A stretch of DNA of 25,251 bases, from contig DATMIH010000106.1 of assembly GCA_035554595.1 (NCBI GenBank), positions 1-25,251 of the forward strand, in the 5' to 3' direction. The translations under genes and the position numbers were made by a program. Shown here piece after piece: positions 7,447 through 16,541 of the stretch. Positions within the stretch are counted from its first letter, which is position 1, and each line of letters begins with the position of its first letter. The stretch is from VRUE01 sp035554595. GTDB lineage: Bacteria; Actinomycetota; Thermoleophilia; Solirubrobacterales; 70-9. The notes beneath the pieces are model-generated. The model saw only the letters and a program-made list of their open reading frames with translations. It searched no databases and had not been told where the DNA came from.

Positions 7447-8793
7447 GTGAAGACAACCCATCGACATAACCCCCTCGCCCGTCTGGCCGTCCTGGCCACT
7501 CTCTCCCTGATGCTTCTTGGCCTTGGTGCCGCTTCGGCGCCGGCCGCTTCGGCCTCGATCCAGCTCGGTGTCTACAACCGCGAAGCGCCGGGAAGCACGC
7601 AGAAGCTCGACGAATACACCAACCTCGTCGGCCAGGCCCCCTCGATCGTGATGTGGTACCGAGGGCTCGACCAGCCGCTCATGTATTCGAGTGAGATGTC
7701 CAACCTCGCCGCCCGCGGCGCCACCCCGATGGTCAGCCTCGAGCCGGTTGACATCAACGGCACCGACATCCCCCTTTCACAGATCGCCGCCGGCAACTAC
7801 GACAGCTACCTCCACAAGGCCGCCGCCGTCGCCAAGGGCTGGGGCAGCCGCCTGATCGTCCGCTTCGCCTACGAGATGAACCTCTCGCCGGGTGCGGGCA
7901 TTCCCTGGGGCGGCGGTCGCGGTGCCTTCGCCGGCAACAGCGCCGCCGATTACGTCGCCGCCTGGCGCCACGTCGTCTCGATCTTCCGCGCCGACGGCGC
8001 CTCCAACACCGAGTTCGTCTGGGCGCCGAACGTCGATGACGGCGGCATCCCCTTCACCCAGTACTTCCCCGGTGAAGAATGGGTCGACGACATCGGTCTC
8101 GACGGCTACAACTGGGGCTCGGCCTTCGCCTCGACCGGACACAGCTGGCTCAGCCTCGGCGACACCTTCGCCTCCTCCTACGCGACCCTGACCCAGCTCA
8201 GCGCCAAGCCGGTGATGATCACCGAGACGGGCTCATCCGAGATCGGCGGCGACAAGGCCGCCTGGATCAGGCAGGGCTTCCTCAACGAAATCCCCCAGCG
8301 CTTCCCTCGCGTCAGTGCCGCGATCTGGTTCAACGTCCAGAAGGAGTCCGACTGGAGGGTCAACTCCTCACAGGCCTCACTTGAAGCCTTCCGCGAAGTA
8401 GCCGCCTCCTCGCTCTACGGCGGTCCGGTCCCCTACAAGCCGTTTGTCGAAGAACCGACTCCGGTGATCGAAAAGATCCAGGTGACCAAGCGGATCCACG
8501 GCAAGCCCAAGCGCTCGACCAGGCGGAAGGCGCGGGTGACTCGCCGCGGAACCATCTCCTATCGCCTCTCGCAGCCGGCGAAAGTTGAAATTCGGATCGA
8601 GCAGCGTGGCCACGCCAAGCGCCACGTCACCCTTCGTCGAGGTGGTCAAGCCGGCCGCAACACGCTCCGCTTCTCGACCAAGATTGCGGGCCGTCGACTG
8701 ACCCCGGGTGGCTATCGGGTCCTGGTCAGGGCACTGGCCAACGGCAAGCAGTCGCGCGAGCGGCAGGCGGCCTTCAGAGTCCTGAAGCGCTAG
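7447..8793 (+). CDS. secreted GH26-type glycoside hydrolase with basic C-terminal beta domain
   Basis: 448 residues, GTG start behind a GGGGGG stretch that can serve as ribosome site. The signal peptide covers about 1-37 (LAVLATLSLMLLGLGAASAP). The GH26-like barrel spans about 38-330: Glu143 in VRFAYEMN is the likely acid/base and Glu260 in MITETGSSEIGGDKAAW the nucleophile. It is more diverged than the two upstream paralogs; the EMNGSWAPW loop is replaced by a glycine-rich EMNLSPGAGIPWGGG, which suggests a different subsite. Residues about 340-448 are strongly basic and contain a beta-rich module (TISYRLSQPAKVEIRIEQRG then GGYRVLVRALANG), a FlgD/Ig-like pattern I associate with Thermoleophilia secreted proteins; it may bind acidic polymer. 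Its last 20 bases overlap the convergent flippase gene. Confidence 0.87.
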   Translation: MKTTHRHNPLARLAVLATLSLMLLGLGAASAPAASASIQLGVYNREAPGSTQKLDEYTNLVGQAPSIVMWYRGLDQPLMYSSEMSNLAARGATPMVSLEPVDINGTDIPLSQIAAGNYDSYLHKAAAVAKGWGSRLIVRFAYEMNLSPGAGIPWGGGRGAFAGNSAADYVAAWRHVVSIFRADGASNTEFVWAPNVDDGGIPFTQYFPGEEWVDDIGLDGYNWGSAFASTGHSWLSLGDTFASSYATLTQLSAKPVMITETGSSEIGGDKAAWIRQGFLNEIPQRFPRVSAAIWFNVQKESDWRVNSSQASLEAFREVAASSLYGGPVPYKPFVEEPTPVIEKIQVTKRIHGKPKRSTRRKARVTRRGTISYRLSQPAKVEIRIEQRGHAKRHVTLRRGGQAGRNTLRFSTKIAGRRLTPGGYRVLVRALANGKQSRERQAAFRVLKR

Positions 8794-10150
8794 GTGCCGC
8801 ACCCGCGTTGCCGCCCCCGGCGGCGGGGGGCTCGATTCCCGTCCCACTCGCCGACTGCTCTGCACCCGTGACCATTCGCCAGACGTCGCGGCTCATCAGC
8901 GAAGACTCGATGCAGATCGCCGCCAGCCAGCCGATCGCCACTCCGGTGAGGCTGTTGGCGATCAGCGCGCCGGCGGTGCCGCCGGCGACCTCCAGCACGG
9001 CGCCGCCCCAGACGAGCGGCAGCGCGGTGCCGATCCGCCGGGTGAGGCGGCGGACGGCGACGAAGTGGGTGCGGATCGCCTCGGGGAAGACGCCGAGGGC
9101 GAGGATCTGCACCGCCACCTTCGCCTGGCTGGCGTAGCTCGCGCCGAACAGGTTGAGCAGCGGTTCACCGGCGGGCAGCAGGATCAGCACCGCCGCGACG
9201 CCGCACGCCGCCGAGACGCCGAGCGTGAAGCGGAAGCGGCGCTCCAGTTCCTTTGGGTTACCCGAGCCGACTGCGTAGAGAACCGTGCTCAGCGATTGGG
9301 GAATGCCGAAGAGCAGGCTGACGATCATCCAGGCGATGTAGAAGCTGGCGCTTAGGTTTGGCGAGAGGACGATCAGGACCATCACCGGCAGCAAGAGGTC
9401 GGGGGCGCGCAGGGCGAGATTGAAGGCATGGTGGCTGGCAGCGTCGAGGCGCAACGAGTGCAGGTCGCGGAAGTGCGAGGTCAGCGGGTTGCTCTGGCGG
9501 CGGTAGAAGGGGATCAGGACGACGAGGGAGAGCAGCGCACCCAGCGCCCAAGCGGTGTAGATGCCCATGCCGCCGTAGGTGGCCGCGAGGGCAGCCACTC
9601 CGAGCAGCAGGATGAGCTTGACCACCGAGAAGACGATGTTGCGGGTCAGCTGCAGGCCGCCGCGCAGGAGGCCGATCAGGGCTTGGTCGAGGACCAGGGT
9701 GAGCGCGGTCAGCGCGACCCCAGCGGCGAAGATCAGCACCGAGAGCGGGCTCTGGCGCAACGGGTCGAAGCCGGAGGAGACCAGCGGCGCGACCAGGGCG
9801 AAGCCGATGCCGAGGGCGCCGCCGACCAGGGCGGCAGTGGCGAGCGCCGCGTTGAGCAGGCCGTGGGCGCGGCTCTCGCGCTGCGGCAGCTCGCCCATCA
9901 GCACCGTGCCGAGGCCGATCGTCGCGGCGAAGCCGAGCAGGGTCATCGCCGAGACGGCGGCCCCGGAGACACCGACCGAGTGCTGGCTGAACTGGCGCGC
10001 CGCCAGCCACCAGAAGGCGGCGCCGAGGAACGAGGTCGACCCCAGCGCCACCACCATCGAGGTGGCATTGCTGAGGATCGTCCGTTGGCTCTCGGCCGCC
10101 GCCCGCAGCCGCCCGTACAGGCCGCCTACTGGCCCGGGCAGCCGGCTCAC
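8774..10150 (-). CDS. polysaccharide biosynthesis flippase (Wzx/MOP superfamily)
   Basis: 458 residues, almost entirely hydrophobic, with about 12-14 membrane segments in the arrangement of MOP-superfamily exporters: N-terminal LSNATSMVVALGSTSFLGAAFW, then TIGLGTVLMGELPQRES in the position of the usual flippase loop. These proteins move undecaprenyl-linked oligosaccharides from the inner to the outer leaflet. It is last in the GT operon, its start overlapping the stop of the upstream membrane protein by 4 bp. The C-terminal tail after the last membrane segment is Ala/Gly/Pro-rich and is encoded by the part that converges with the third GH26 gene. Specific substrate unknown. Confidence 0.85.
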   Translation of the reverse strand: MSRLPGPVGGLYGRLRAAAESQRTILSNATSMVVALGSTSFLGAAFWWLAARQFSQHSVGVSGAAVSAMTLLGFAATIGLGTVLMGELPQRESRAHGLLNAALATAALVGGALGIGFALVAPLVSSGFDPLRQSPLSVLIFAAGVALTALTLVLDQALIGLLRGGLQLTRNIVFSVVKLILLLGVAALAATYGGMGIYTAWALGALLSLVVLIPFYRRQSNPLTSHFRDLHSLRLDAASHHAFNLALRAPDLLLPVMVLIVLSPNLSASFYIAWMIVSLLFGIPQSLSTVLYAVGSGNPKELERRFRFTLGVSAACGVAAVLILLPAGEPLLNLFGASYASQAKVAVQILALGVFPEAIRTHFVAVRRLTRRIGTALPLVWGGAVLEVAGGTAGALIANSLTGVAIGWLAAICIESSLMSRDVWRMVTGAEQSASGTGIEPPAAGGGNAGAAPSASGL

Positions 10151-12138
10151 CTGCGCCCGATGCCCGTCGTGTCGTAGATCACGATCGGGCCGTTGTCGTA
10201 GATCCTGTTGATGCCGGGGACCTGGTTGAACTTGGCCAGCGCCGAGGCCGAGATCGGCCGCTCACGTTCGTTGGCGAGCGGTTCGTCGCGATCGTAGTAG
10301 TAGCCGTCGACGGGGAGCGAGTGGGCAAGGCGGCGGTCGACAACGATGTAGTCGATCGCGTCGTGGACGATCACGGTGCGGGCGTTGAAGCCGAATTCCT
10401 TGCTGAAGAAGACGATTGGGACGGGAATGCCGCGGATGCTGCCGATCACCGGTTCCAGGTGGCCGTAGGAGCCGAGCAGGAGCCCGTTGGGGCCGTCGAC
10501 GAGCACGCGACTGTTGCGCGGCAGGTGTTCGGCCGCGAATCGCGCCGCCGCGGTCCCCTGGGGGCTGATCGACCTCGACTCGGCGCCGACCTCGAAACGG
10601 CCGGGCTGGCGGGTGACCGGCGACTCGCCGAGGATCACGCCGCCGACGAAGACGAGTCCCGCCAGTGCGGTCGCGATCAGCGCGTAGGTCCGGGCGCGGC
10701 CGTCGCCTGCCGATTTGGTCAGCTGCACGAAGAAGACCGCGGCGGCAAAGCCGATGCCGGCGAAGACGAACTCCGAAGCGCGCTGGGAGATCTCCGAGCC
10801 GGCCTGGGTGAGGCGGGGCACCAGGGTGAAGGGGTAGAGCAGGGCGACGGCTCCAAGTGAGATCGCCAGGGGCTTGGTCCGGTAGGACTTCCAGATTTGC
10901 CAGACGCCGAGCGGGATGACCAGCGCCAGAACACCGACCGAGGCGAGGCCGAGGACGCGCACGATCAGCGGGTCGACCTGCCCGGTGCCGGCCTTGAAGA
11001 GGGTCTTGGTGCCCGAGCCGCCGAAGACCAGGTGAAAGAGGGCGCTGATCGCTTCCGTGAAGACGCTGCCGAGCTCATCCTGGGTGGCGCCGCCGGCAAC
11101 GAAGACGAACCAGAAAAGCCCGGCAGCGCTCACCATCAGGCAGCCGAGGGCGGGCCCGACGCGGAGTCGGGCGAGTTGCGCGGAGAGGCGCGGCGGCACA
11201 CCCCGCCTCGCCGGAACAAGCATCTGCCGTAGCGGCGAGCGGCGCTTCGTGAAGGCGATCACCAGGCTCCAGAGCCCAAGGAAGGCGATCATCGCGTAGG
11301 TGGTCAGGTGGTGGGTGATCACCAGCCCGGCGGTGAGGATCGCCAGCGCGCTGAGCAATCCCAGTTCGCTGGGCCGCCGCTTCTGGGGATCGAGGCCGGC
11401 GCCGCGCATGACCACGAGCAGCAGTCCGCCGGCAATTGCCAGGGCCAGCGACTCGTAGCCAAACTGGGAGTCGAAGTAGAGGATGCTCGGGTTGCAGGCG
11501 TAGACGACGATTGCGATGCCGGCGACCCGGGCCGAGCCTGAGGCGCGCTGGAGGATCAAGAAGAGTGAGGCCATCAGCACCGCCCGCGCCAGGCCGATCA
11601 GGACCAGGGCGGAGACGAAGACCGAGAGGCCGCTCGCCTGGGTCAGCGCGCCGGTTACCGCGGTCATCCCGGGGAAGACGCTGTAGCCGCCGACCAGGGG
11701 ATTGTCGGCAAAGAGGTGGCCGCTTTCCAGCAGGTCCTGTACGCCGCGCCAGGAGGCGAGCTCGTCGTGCAGGGTGAAGCCGGCCGGGCTGTGGATCACC
11801 TTGACGACGTAGAGCGCCATGCCGAGGGTGAGGACCAGCGCCATCCGCTCCTGCGGCTGGGCGCTTCGACCGAAGAGGCGCAGGGCGATCGGCAGGTAGA
11901 TCAGCAGCAATCCCAACCAGAAGGCGAATTCACTGCCTGCGTGTTCGAGCCGCGCCCCGTTGTCGGCCGCCGCGATCACGCTCAGGCCGATCGCCGCGAC
12001 CAGGGCGAGCGCCGGTGCCGCGCCGAGTGAATACGTCCAGGCGGCGCCCCGTTTGGCGGCGGCGGCGTGCCGCGACCTCGGGCCGGGGATCGTCTCGGCT
12101 GTAGCCGGTGTGGCCTGGGTGAAGAGGGGTCGTCTCAT
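10147..12138 (-). CDS. multi-pass membrane protein, GT-C-like
   Basis: 663 residues. A cytoplasmic N-terminus of about 35 residues is followed by roughly 12-14 membrane segments and a soluble C-terminal region (about 510-663) containing FAAEHLPRNSRVLVDGPNG and IDYIVVDRRLAHSLPVDGYY. An early outside loop carries HDE (FTLHDELASWRG), a position where GT-C glycosyltransferases such as the GT39/ArnT type keep their catalytic acid. It is therefore a good candidate for a polyprenyl-phosphate-sugar-dependent transferase, but I cannot assign a family with certainty; a polymerase role (Wzy-like) is an alternative. Both ends overlap neighbours by 4 bp (ATGA), tying it to the DUF1616 gene upstream and the flippase downstream. 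Confidence 0.75.
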   Translation of the reverse strand: MRRPLFTQATPATAETIPGPRSRHAAAAKRGAAWTYSLGAAPALALVAAIGLSVIAAADNGARLEHAGSEFAFWLGLLLIYLPIALRLFGRSAQPQERMALVLTLGMALYVVKVIHSPAGFTLHDELASWRGVQDLLESGHLFADNPLVGGYSVFPGMTAVTGALTQASGLSVFVSALVLIGLARAVLMASLFLILQRASGSARVAGIAIVVYACNPSILYFDSQFGYESLALAIAGGLLLVVMRGAGLDPQKRRPSELGLLSALAILTAGLVITHHLTTYAMIAFLGLWSLVIAFTKRRSPLRQMLVPARRGVPPRLSAQLARLRVGPALGCLMVSAAGLFWFVFVAGGATQDELGSVFTEAISALFHLVFGGSGTKTLFKAGTGQVDPLIVRVLGLASVGVLALVIPLGVWQIWKSYRTKPLAISLGAVALLYPFTLVPRLTQAGSEISQRASEFVFAGIGFAAAVFFVQLTKSAGDGRARTYALIATALAGLVFVGGVILGESPVTRQPGRFEVGAESRSISPQGTAAARFAAEHLPRNSRVLVDGPNGLLLGSYGHLEPVIGSIRGIPVPIVFFSKEFGFNARTVIVHDAIDYIVVDRRLAHSLPVDGYYYDRDEPLANERERPISASALAKFNQVPGINRIYDNGPIVIYDTTGIGRR

Positions 12139-12887
12139 CGAGGCGGCACCAGCTCGAGTCGGCGGTAGTCCTTGTCTTCGCGGGTCAAGGTGGCGATAAC
12201 CGGGACGCCGGGCGACGCCTCCGTCACCGCGAAGGTGTGCTCCCAGGTCTCCCCGGCGCGCAGACTGAGGCTGCGGGCGAGCAGGATCTGCCCCGCGCGC
12301 GAGATCTGCAGGCCGAACCGGACGGGACGTCCCTCATGGCTGCGCAGGCCAACTTCCAGCGTCTCTTCCCCGGGAGCGAGAGAGCCGGCGCCCGCCGGCA
12401 CGAGCCAGAAGTCGGTGAAGCGGATCTTCGCCTGGGCCTCTCGCAGACCGCTCCCGGCGGAAGCGATCGCCAGGCCGGCGATTACGCCGGCGAGGGCGAA
12501 AGCGATGATCGCGACCGGCAGCACCGGCGAGATCCCCGCCGGCCAGACGAGTGGCTCGACTGGATGCTTGCGGTTGGCCCAGAGGGCAGCGCCAACGGTG
12601 ACTATGACCAGGAAGACGACCCAGGGGTCGCGGCTGAGGCCGAATATCAGCTGGATCAAGAGACCGCAGACGGCGACGACGGCGATGCTGAGGGCGACGG
12701 CGTAGATGGCTCGCTCGATCCGCCCGACGGTTCGCGGGGCGAAGAAGCTGGCGGCGAGCGCGTAGCCGGGCAGGAAGAGGACCAGGGGAAGAAGCAGGAC
12801 GGCGCTCAGCCAGGTGGCCACCGGCAATAGGGCAACGACAAGTGCCGCGATTGCGAGCGCCGAGACCAGCGCCAGGTCACGTCTCAT
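12135..12887 (-). CDS. DUF1616 domain membrane protein
   Basis: 250 residues from the ATG at 12887, whose first bases overlap the TGA of the GT2-GT4 gene. A longer reading frame exists upstream, but it lies entirely within the previous gene and is arginine-rich shadow sequence. The protein opens MRRDLALVSALAIAALVVAL. It has about four membrane segments, including the DUF1616 hallmark LLPLVLFLPGYALAASFF, then an extracytoplasmic beta-rich domain (GSLAPGEETLEVGLRSHEGR, AGETWEHTFAV). DUF1616 proteins are known mainly from archaea and actinobacteria and often sit in surface-glycan loci, but their function is not established. Co-translation with the glycosyltransferases suggests a role in assembly or export of the same glycan. 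Confidence 0.83.
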   Translation of the reverse strand: MRRDLALVSALAIAALVVALLPVATWLSAVLLLPLVLFLPGYALAASFFAPRTVGRIERAIYAVALSIAVVAVCGLLIQLIFGLSRDPWVVFLVIVTVGAALWANRKHPVEPLVWPAGISPVLPVAIIAFALAGVIAGLAIASAGSGLREAQAKIRFTDFWLVPAGAGSLAPGEETLEVGLRSHEGRPVRFGLQISRAGQILLARSLSLRAGETWEHTFAVTEASPGVPVIATLTREDKDYRRLELVPPR

Positions 12888-15508
12888 GCAGTCATGTTCG
12901 CGCTTGCGGGTGTCGTTCCCGCTCGCATCCCTGCCGTCTCCTCGTACAGCCGCGCCAGCTGCGGCAGTACGGCCTCCTCGGTGAAGGCCCGCGAGCGCTC
13001 CCGGGCACGCTCTCCGAGGCGCTCGCGCAGCTCCGCGTCGTCGATCAGCCTCCCGATCGCCTCGCGCAGCTGCTCGATGTTCCCGGTATCGACCAGGAGG
13101 CCGCTGTCGCCCTCCTCGATCATGTCCTCGTGGCCGCCGGGCCGGGTGCCGATCACCGCGCGGCCCTTGCTCATCGCCTCGTAGACGACGTTGCCGAGCG
13201 GCTCGGGCCACTTGGAGGGGAAGACGCCGAACAGGGCCCGCTCCCACATCGCCATCACGGTCGGGTGGGGCACGCTGGTCAGCACGGTGACACCGGAGGG
13301 GAACTCCTTGGGCGTGTCGGGGGCGAGCGGGCCGGCCAGGACCAAGGGCGGGGGAGAGTCGAGCTGCTCATAGGCGCGGCAGAGCTCGTTGATCCCCTTG
13401 ACGCTGCGCAAGGCGCCGACGAAGAAGATGAAGGGCTGCTCGGGAAGCTGGGCCAGGATCTCCTCATCGACCGCCGCGCCGGAGAGGTCCTCGCCGAAGT
13501 TGGGGACGATCTCGATCGGTGCCGGCGGGTGCAGGTCACGCTCGATTGCCGCCGCCACGTAGCGGCTGATGCTGTGGATACGAGTCACCTTGCGGCGCAG
13601 CAGCGGGTGCGAGCCGAAGATCCCGGCGACCGCGACCGCCCCCTTGGCGGCGCCGTAGTTGGATCCGGCGCACTCCAGGCACTTCGCTGGCGCCGCGCCA
13701 TCGCAGATCTCGCCGTGGCGAAAGAGCGTGCGCAGGGCGCAGATGTTGCCGTAGTCCTGGGTCGAGACCAGGAGGGGCACGTCGCTGCCGAGCAGAGCTG
13801 CGGCGACGGAGTGGGTTAGCCAACCGTAGGAGTGGACGAGGTCGGGCTTGGTGCGCTTGATCAGTCGCCGCAGGCGCAGCACCGCCTCGGGGTCGGGGAA
13901 GGGAGGGGGGTTGTGGCGGTAGGGGTCGGCCGAGATCCCCGGCACGCGGCTGGTCAAGTCGCGCAGGCGGTGCACGGCGACGTCGCCGTCTTCTTCGAAG
14001 GCGGGCGTATTCGGTTGCCAAGTCGTCGCCAGGGTGACCTCGTGACCGCGTTTGCTCATCTCGCGAGCAACCTGCTGGGACCAGAAGGTGGCGCCGCCGA
14101 CCAGGGGCGGGTAGGAGTCGGTAACGAGCAGTACTCGCAGCCCCCGTTTCTGCGCCGTCGCTGCCGCCTTGCGGCCACGCCTCGCCCGCTTGGCCTCGCG
14201 GCGTCCGCGTGCGTAGGCCCAAGGCCCGCGGAGCATCCCGCGCAGCTCCAGCCGGGTCAGCTCGGCCGGGAAGTCATCCTTCTTCTCGGCGTTCTTGGCC
14301 GAGCCGGGGGAGAGGGCGAAGGCAAGGCCGCGGGGCAGCTTGCGGATCAGCTCCGGAATCAACTTCGGGTTATGCAGCAGCGACTTGGTCAGGACGGCGG
14401 TGAGGCCGAGCCCGTAGCCGTAGACGCGGCGCTCCAGCTGGTGGTGCTCGCGCTGGTGGGCGTGCTGGACGATCGCGCCGGGGTCGTGGACGATGGTCCA
14501 GCCGTTCAGCATGACTCGCAGCAGGGCCTCGACATCAGTGCCGTTGGGCAGTGCCTTGGTGTTGAAGGCGGGATCGAGCGCACCGGCGGCGCGCAGCGCC
14601 TCGACCCGGAAAGCCATGTTGGCGCCGGTGCCGAGGACGCCGATGTCGAAGGGGAAGAGCGGATCGTCCTTGGGCCGGTTGGGACCGAGGTCGTAGGCGC
14701 GACGGTGAAAACGGCCCGAGAAGCGCGCGTAGCCCTCGAACCAGACCTGCGCCTGGGTCTCCATTTCAAGCGGCGCCACCAGGCCGGAGACGGCGCCGAC
14801 CCCCGGCGCCCCGTCGAATCCCTTGGCGATCGTCAGCAGCCAGTCGCGGTCGGCGATCACGTCGTCGTCGGTAAAGGCGACGATCTCGTGCGCTGCCTGG
14901 GTCATTCCGGTGTTGCGAGCATTGGCGCCACCTGGGATCGGCTCGTGGAGGACGCGTACTCGCTCGTCGGCCAGGGTTCCGACGACGGCGCTGGCAGTGT
15001 CATCGGCGGCGTCGGGGCGGTTATCGACCAGGATCACCTCGAAGCGGTCGGCGGGGTAGTCGCAGGCGAGAACAGAGGCGATCGCCTCGGCGGCGCGCTG
15101 CGGTCGATCCCGGGTCGGAATCACGACCGAGATCCGCGGTGCCCGGGCGAGGAACTCGCGGCGGGCCCGCAGGCAGGGCGGCAGCTCGGGCCCGTCGAGG
15201 CCGCCAGCGCTAAGCGCCTGGCGCTCCAGGCCATCGGCGCGGATATGGGCGTCGATTGCGCTCGCCAGCTCCGCCTCGATCCGCTCGGCAAGTACCGTGG
15301 GATCCAGGCCGGTGGGGGGGAGATCGACCTCGATCATCCCCAGTGGCTCGCTGTGCAGGCGGATCAAGCAGAGCGCCGAGCCGTACCTGCGGCCGCTCTC
15401 GCCCGTGCCGGGCTCCAGCCGCGGCAGCGTCTCGCTTATCTCGATCTCGAGGATCTCAACCGGCGCGAAGTCAGCCGCCATCTCCCCGCTGGCCGCCGTT
15501 TCGCTCAT
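12884..15508 (-). CDS. bifunctional glycosyltransferase, GT2-GT4 fusion
   Basis: 874 residues carrying two transferases. Residues about 1-115 form a leader domain of unknown role. A GT2 (GT-A fold) domain spans about 124-350: RISVVIPTRDRPQRA, GGANARNTG, and the metal-binding DDD at 214-216 in VAFTDDDVIADRDW. After a basic linker (KRARRGRK), a GT4 (GT-B fold) domain covers about 452-865: VLLVTDSYPPLVGGATFW, HSYGWLTHSVAA, and the EX7E-type signature in PEPLGNVVYEAMSKGRAVIG. Two sequential sugar additions by one cytosolic protein is the natural reading. The start overlaps the upstream GT2 stop and the end overlaps the DUF1616 start, each by 4 bp. Donor and acceptor sugars cannot be read from the sequence. 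Confidence 0.92.
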   Translation of the reverse strand: MSETAASGEMAADFAPVEILEIEISETLPRLEPGTGESGRRYGSALCLIRLHSEPLGMIEVDLPPTGLDPTVLAERIEAELASAIDAHIRADGLERQALSAGGLDGPELPPCLRARREFLARAPRISVVIPTRDRPQRAAEAIASVLACDYPADRFEVILVDNRPDAADDTASAVVGTLADERVRVLHEPIPGGANARNTGMTQAAHEIVAFTDDDVIADRDWLLTIAKGFDGAPGVGAVSGLVAPLEMETQAQVWFEGYARFSGRFHRRAYDLGPNRPKDDPLFPFDIGVLGTGANMAFRVEALRAAGALDPAFNTKALPNGTDVEALLRVMLNGWTIVHDPGAIVQHAHQREHHQLERRVYGYGLGLTAVLTKSLLHNPKLIPELIRKLPRGLAFALSPGSAKNAEKKDDFPAELTRLELRGMLRGPWAYARGRREAKRARRGRKAAATAQKRGLRVLLVTDSYPPLVGGATFWSQQVAREMSKRGHEVTLATTWQPNTPAFEEDGDVAVHRLRDLTSRVPGISADPYRHNPPPFPDPEAVLRLRRLIKRTKPDLVHSYGWLTHSVAAALLGSDVPLLVSTQDYGNICALRTLFRHGEICDGAAPAKCLECAGSNYGAAKGAVAVAGIFGSHPLLRRKVTRIHSISRYVAAAIERDLHPPAPIEIVPNFGEDLSGAAVDEEILAQLPEQPFIFFVGALRSVKGINELCRAYEQLDSPPPLVLAGPLAPDTPKEFPSGVTVLTSVPHPTVMAMWERALFGVFPSKWPEPLGNVVYEAMSKGRAVIGTRPGGHEDMIEEGDSGLLVDTGNIEQLREAIGRLIDDAELRERLGERARERSRAFTEEAVLPQLARLYEETAGMRAGTTPASANMTA

Positions 15509-16482
15509 TTGCCCCGCCCGCTCAGCAGGCCTGCCAGTGAGGCGCTGGCGTAACCGATTGCGGCGGCGCCGATGCCGAGCACGATCGCTGTCATGCGGCC
15601 AAGACCCGACGGTCTGCCCCGCAACAGGTCACGAAAGCCGGCCAGCACGCCGCGCGGGATCGTTACCAGCAAGTGGCGGCGCTCGGACTCAAGCCCGTCC
15701 TGCGAGCCGACCGTCTGGGCCAAGGTCGCCTTGGCGGCACCCTCCTCGTAGCTGCGGCGCAGCAGGTAGCCGAGGGTCGCCTGCTCCTCGTTGACCCGGT
15801 GGTGGACGGTCGCGTCGGGTTGGTAGAGCCACTTCATCTGTGGCCACTGACGACCGATGCGGATGCCGAGCTCGGTGTCCTCGAGTGCGTGGCCGCCGGC
15901 GACCACGGCACCGCGATGGCGGATCTGCCTGGGGGCCACCCCCTGCCTGAAGCCGCCGATCTCCTGCAGCGCCCAGCGGCGCACCGCCATGTTGGCGGCG
16001 ATCGGGTTGCGCACCGGCGCCACCTCGCTCGGCAGGCCGGCGTAGCTGCAGCCGAAGACCCAGTAGAACTCATGCGGAAACCAGGTTGGTTCGGCGCCGC
16101 TCCAGCTGGGCAGCAACTCGCCGGTAACGCCGACCACGGCTGGGTCGGCAAAGCAGGACTCAAGGCCCGCGAGCCAGTCCGGCTCGGCCTCGGTGTCGTC
16201 GTCGGTGAGGACGACGATCTCCCCCCGTGCGAGCTCGACGCCGGTATTGCGAGCGCCGACCACGCCGCGCTCGTGGGCGTTGGCGACGGCCTTGACCTGC
16301 GGGAACGTCTCGCGAACCCAGTCGAGCAGCTCGGGGTTGTGGTCGATCACCGCGATCACCTCCGCTGCCGGCAGCGTCTGTCGCTCGATCGCGCCGAGGC
16401 AAGTAGCCAGTTCATCGCGTCGCTTCGAGTTCCAGGCGGGGACCAGAACCGAGATCGTGTTGTGCTCTGCGCGGGTCGCCAT
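15505..16482 (-). CDS. family 2 glycosyltransferase
   Basis: 325 residues with a GT-A domain near the N-terminus: ISVLVPAWNS, then GARNTGVELARGEIVVLTDD with DDD as the metal/nucleotide-sugar site, and a late acceptor region HALEDTELGIRIG in the place of the family's ED motif. The C-terminal 60 residues include a hydrophobic stretch (MTAIVLGIGAAAIGYASASL) that probably fixes it to the inner face of the membrane. It lies 59 bases downstream of the membrane/GT2 fusion gene and overlaps the GT2-GT4 fusion by 4 bp. It presumably adds one sugar to the growing lipid-linked glycan; linkage unknown. Confidence 0.9.
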   Translation of the reverse strand: MATRAEHNTISVLVPAWNSKRRDELATCLGAIERQTLPAAEVIAVIDHNPELLDWVRETFPQVKAVANAHERGVVGARNTGVELARGEIVVLTDDDTEAEPDWLAGLESCFADPAVVGVTGELLPSWSGAEPTWFPHEFYWVFGCSYAGLPSEVAPVRNPIAANMAVRRWALQEIGGFRQGVAPRQIRHRGAVVAGGHALEDTELGIRIGRQWPQMKWLYQPDATVHHRVNEEQATLGYLLRRSYEEGAAKATLAQTVGSQDGLESERRHLLVTIPRGVLAGFRDLLRGRPSGLGRMTAIVLGIGAAAIGYASASLAGLLSGRGK

Positions 16483-16541
16483 GTGCTGAGGAGGTTCGGC
16501 GGCGGCTTGCCGATTCCCGTGCTCGCCAGGGTTGCTCAGGG

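Noticed and set aside
8808..8832. GC-rich hairpin (GCCCCC/GGGGGC) just past the third GH26 gene
   Set aside because: It lies in codons for the Pro/Gly-rich tail of the flippase and has no T tract, so composition explains it.
12888..13247. Upstream extension of the DUF1616 reading frame
   Set aside because: It is arginine-rich shadow sequence inside the GT2-GT4 gene; the ATG at 12887 overlaps that gene's stop and begins a clean membrane segment.
13832..15553. 573-codon open frame antisense to the GT2-GT4 gene
   Set aside because: Shadow frame: no domain motifs, while the opposite strand carries two complete transferase signatures.
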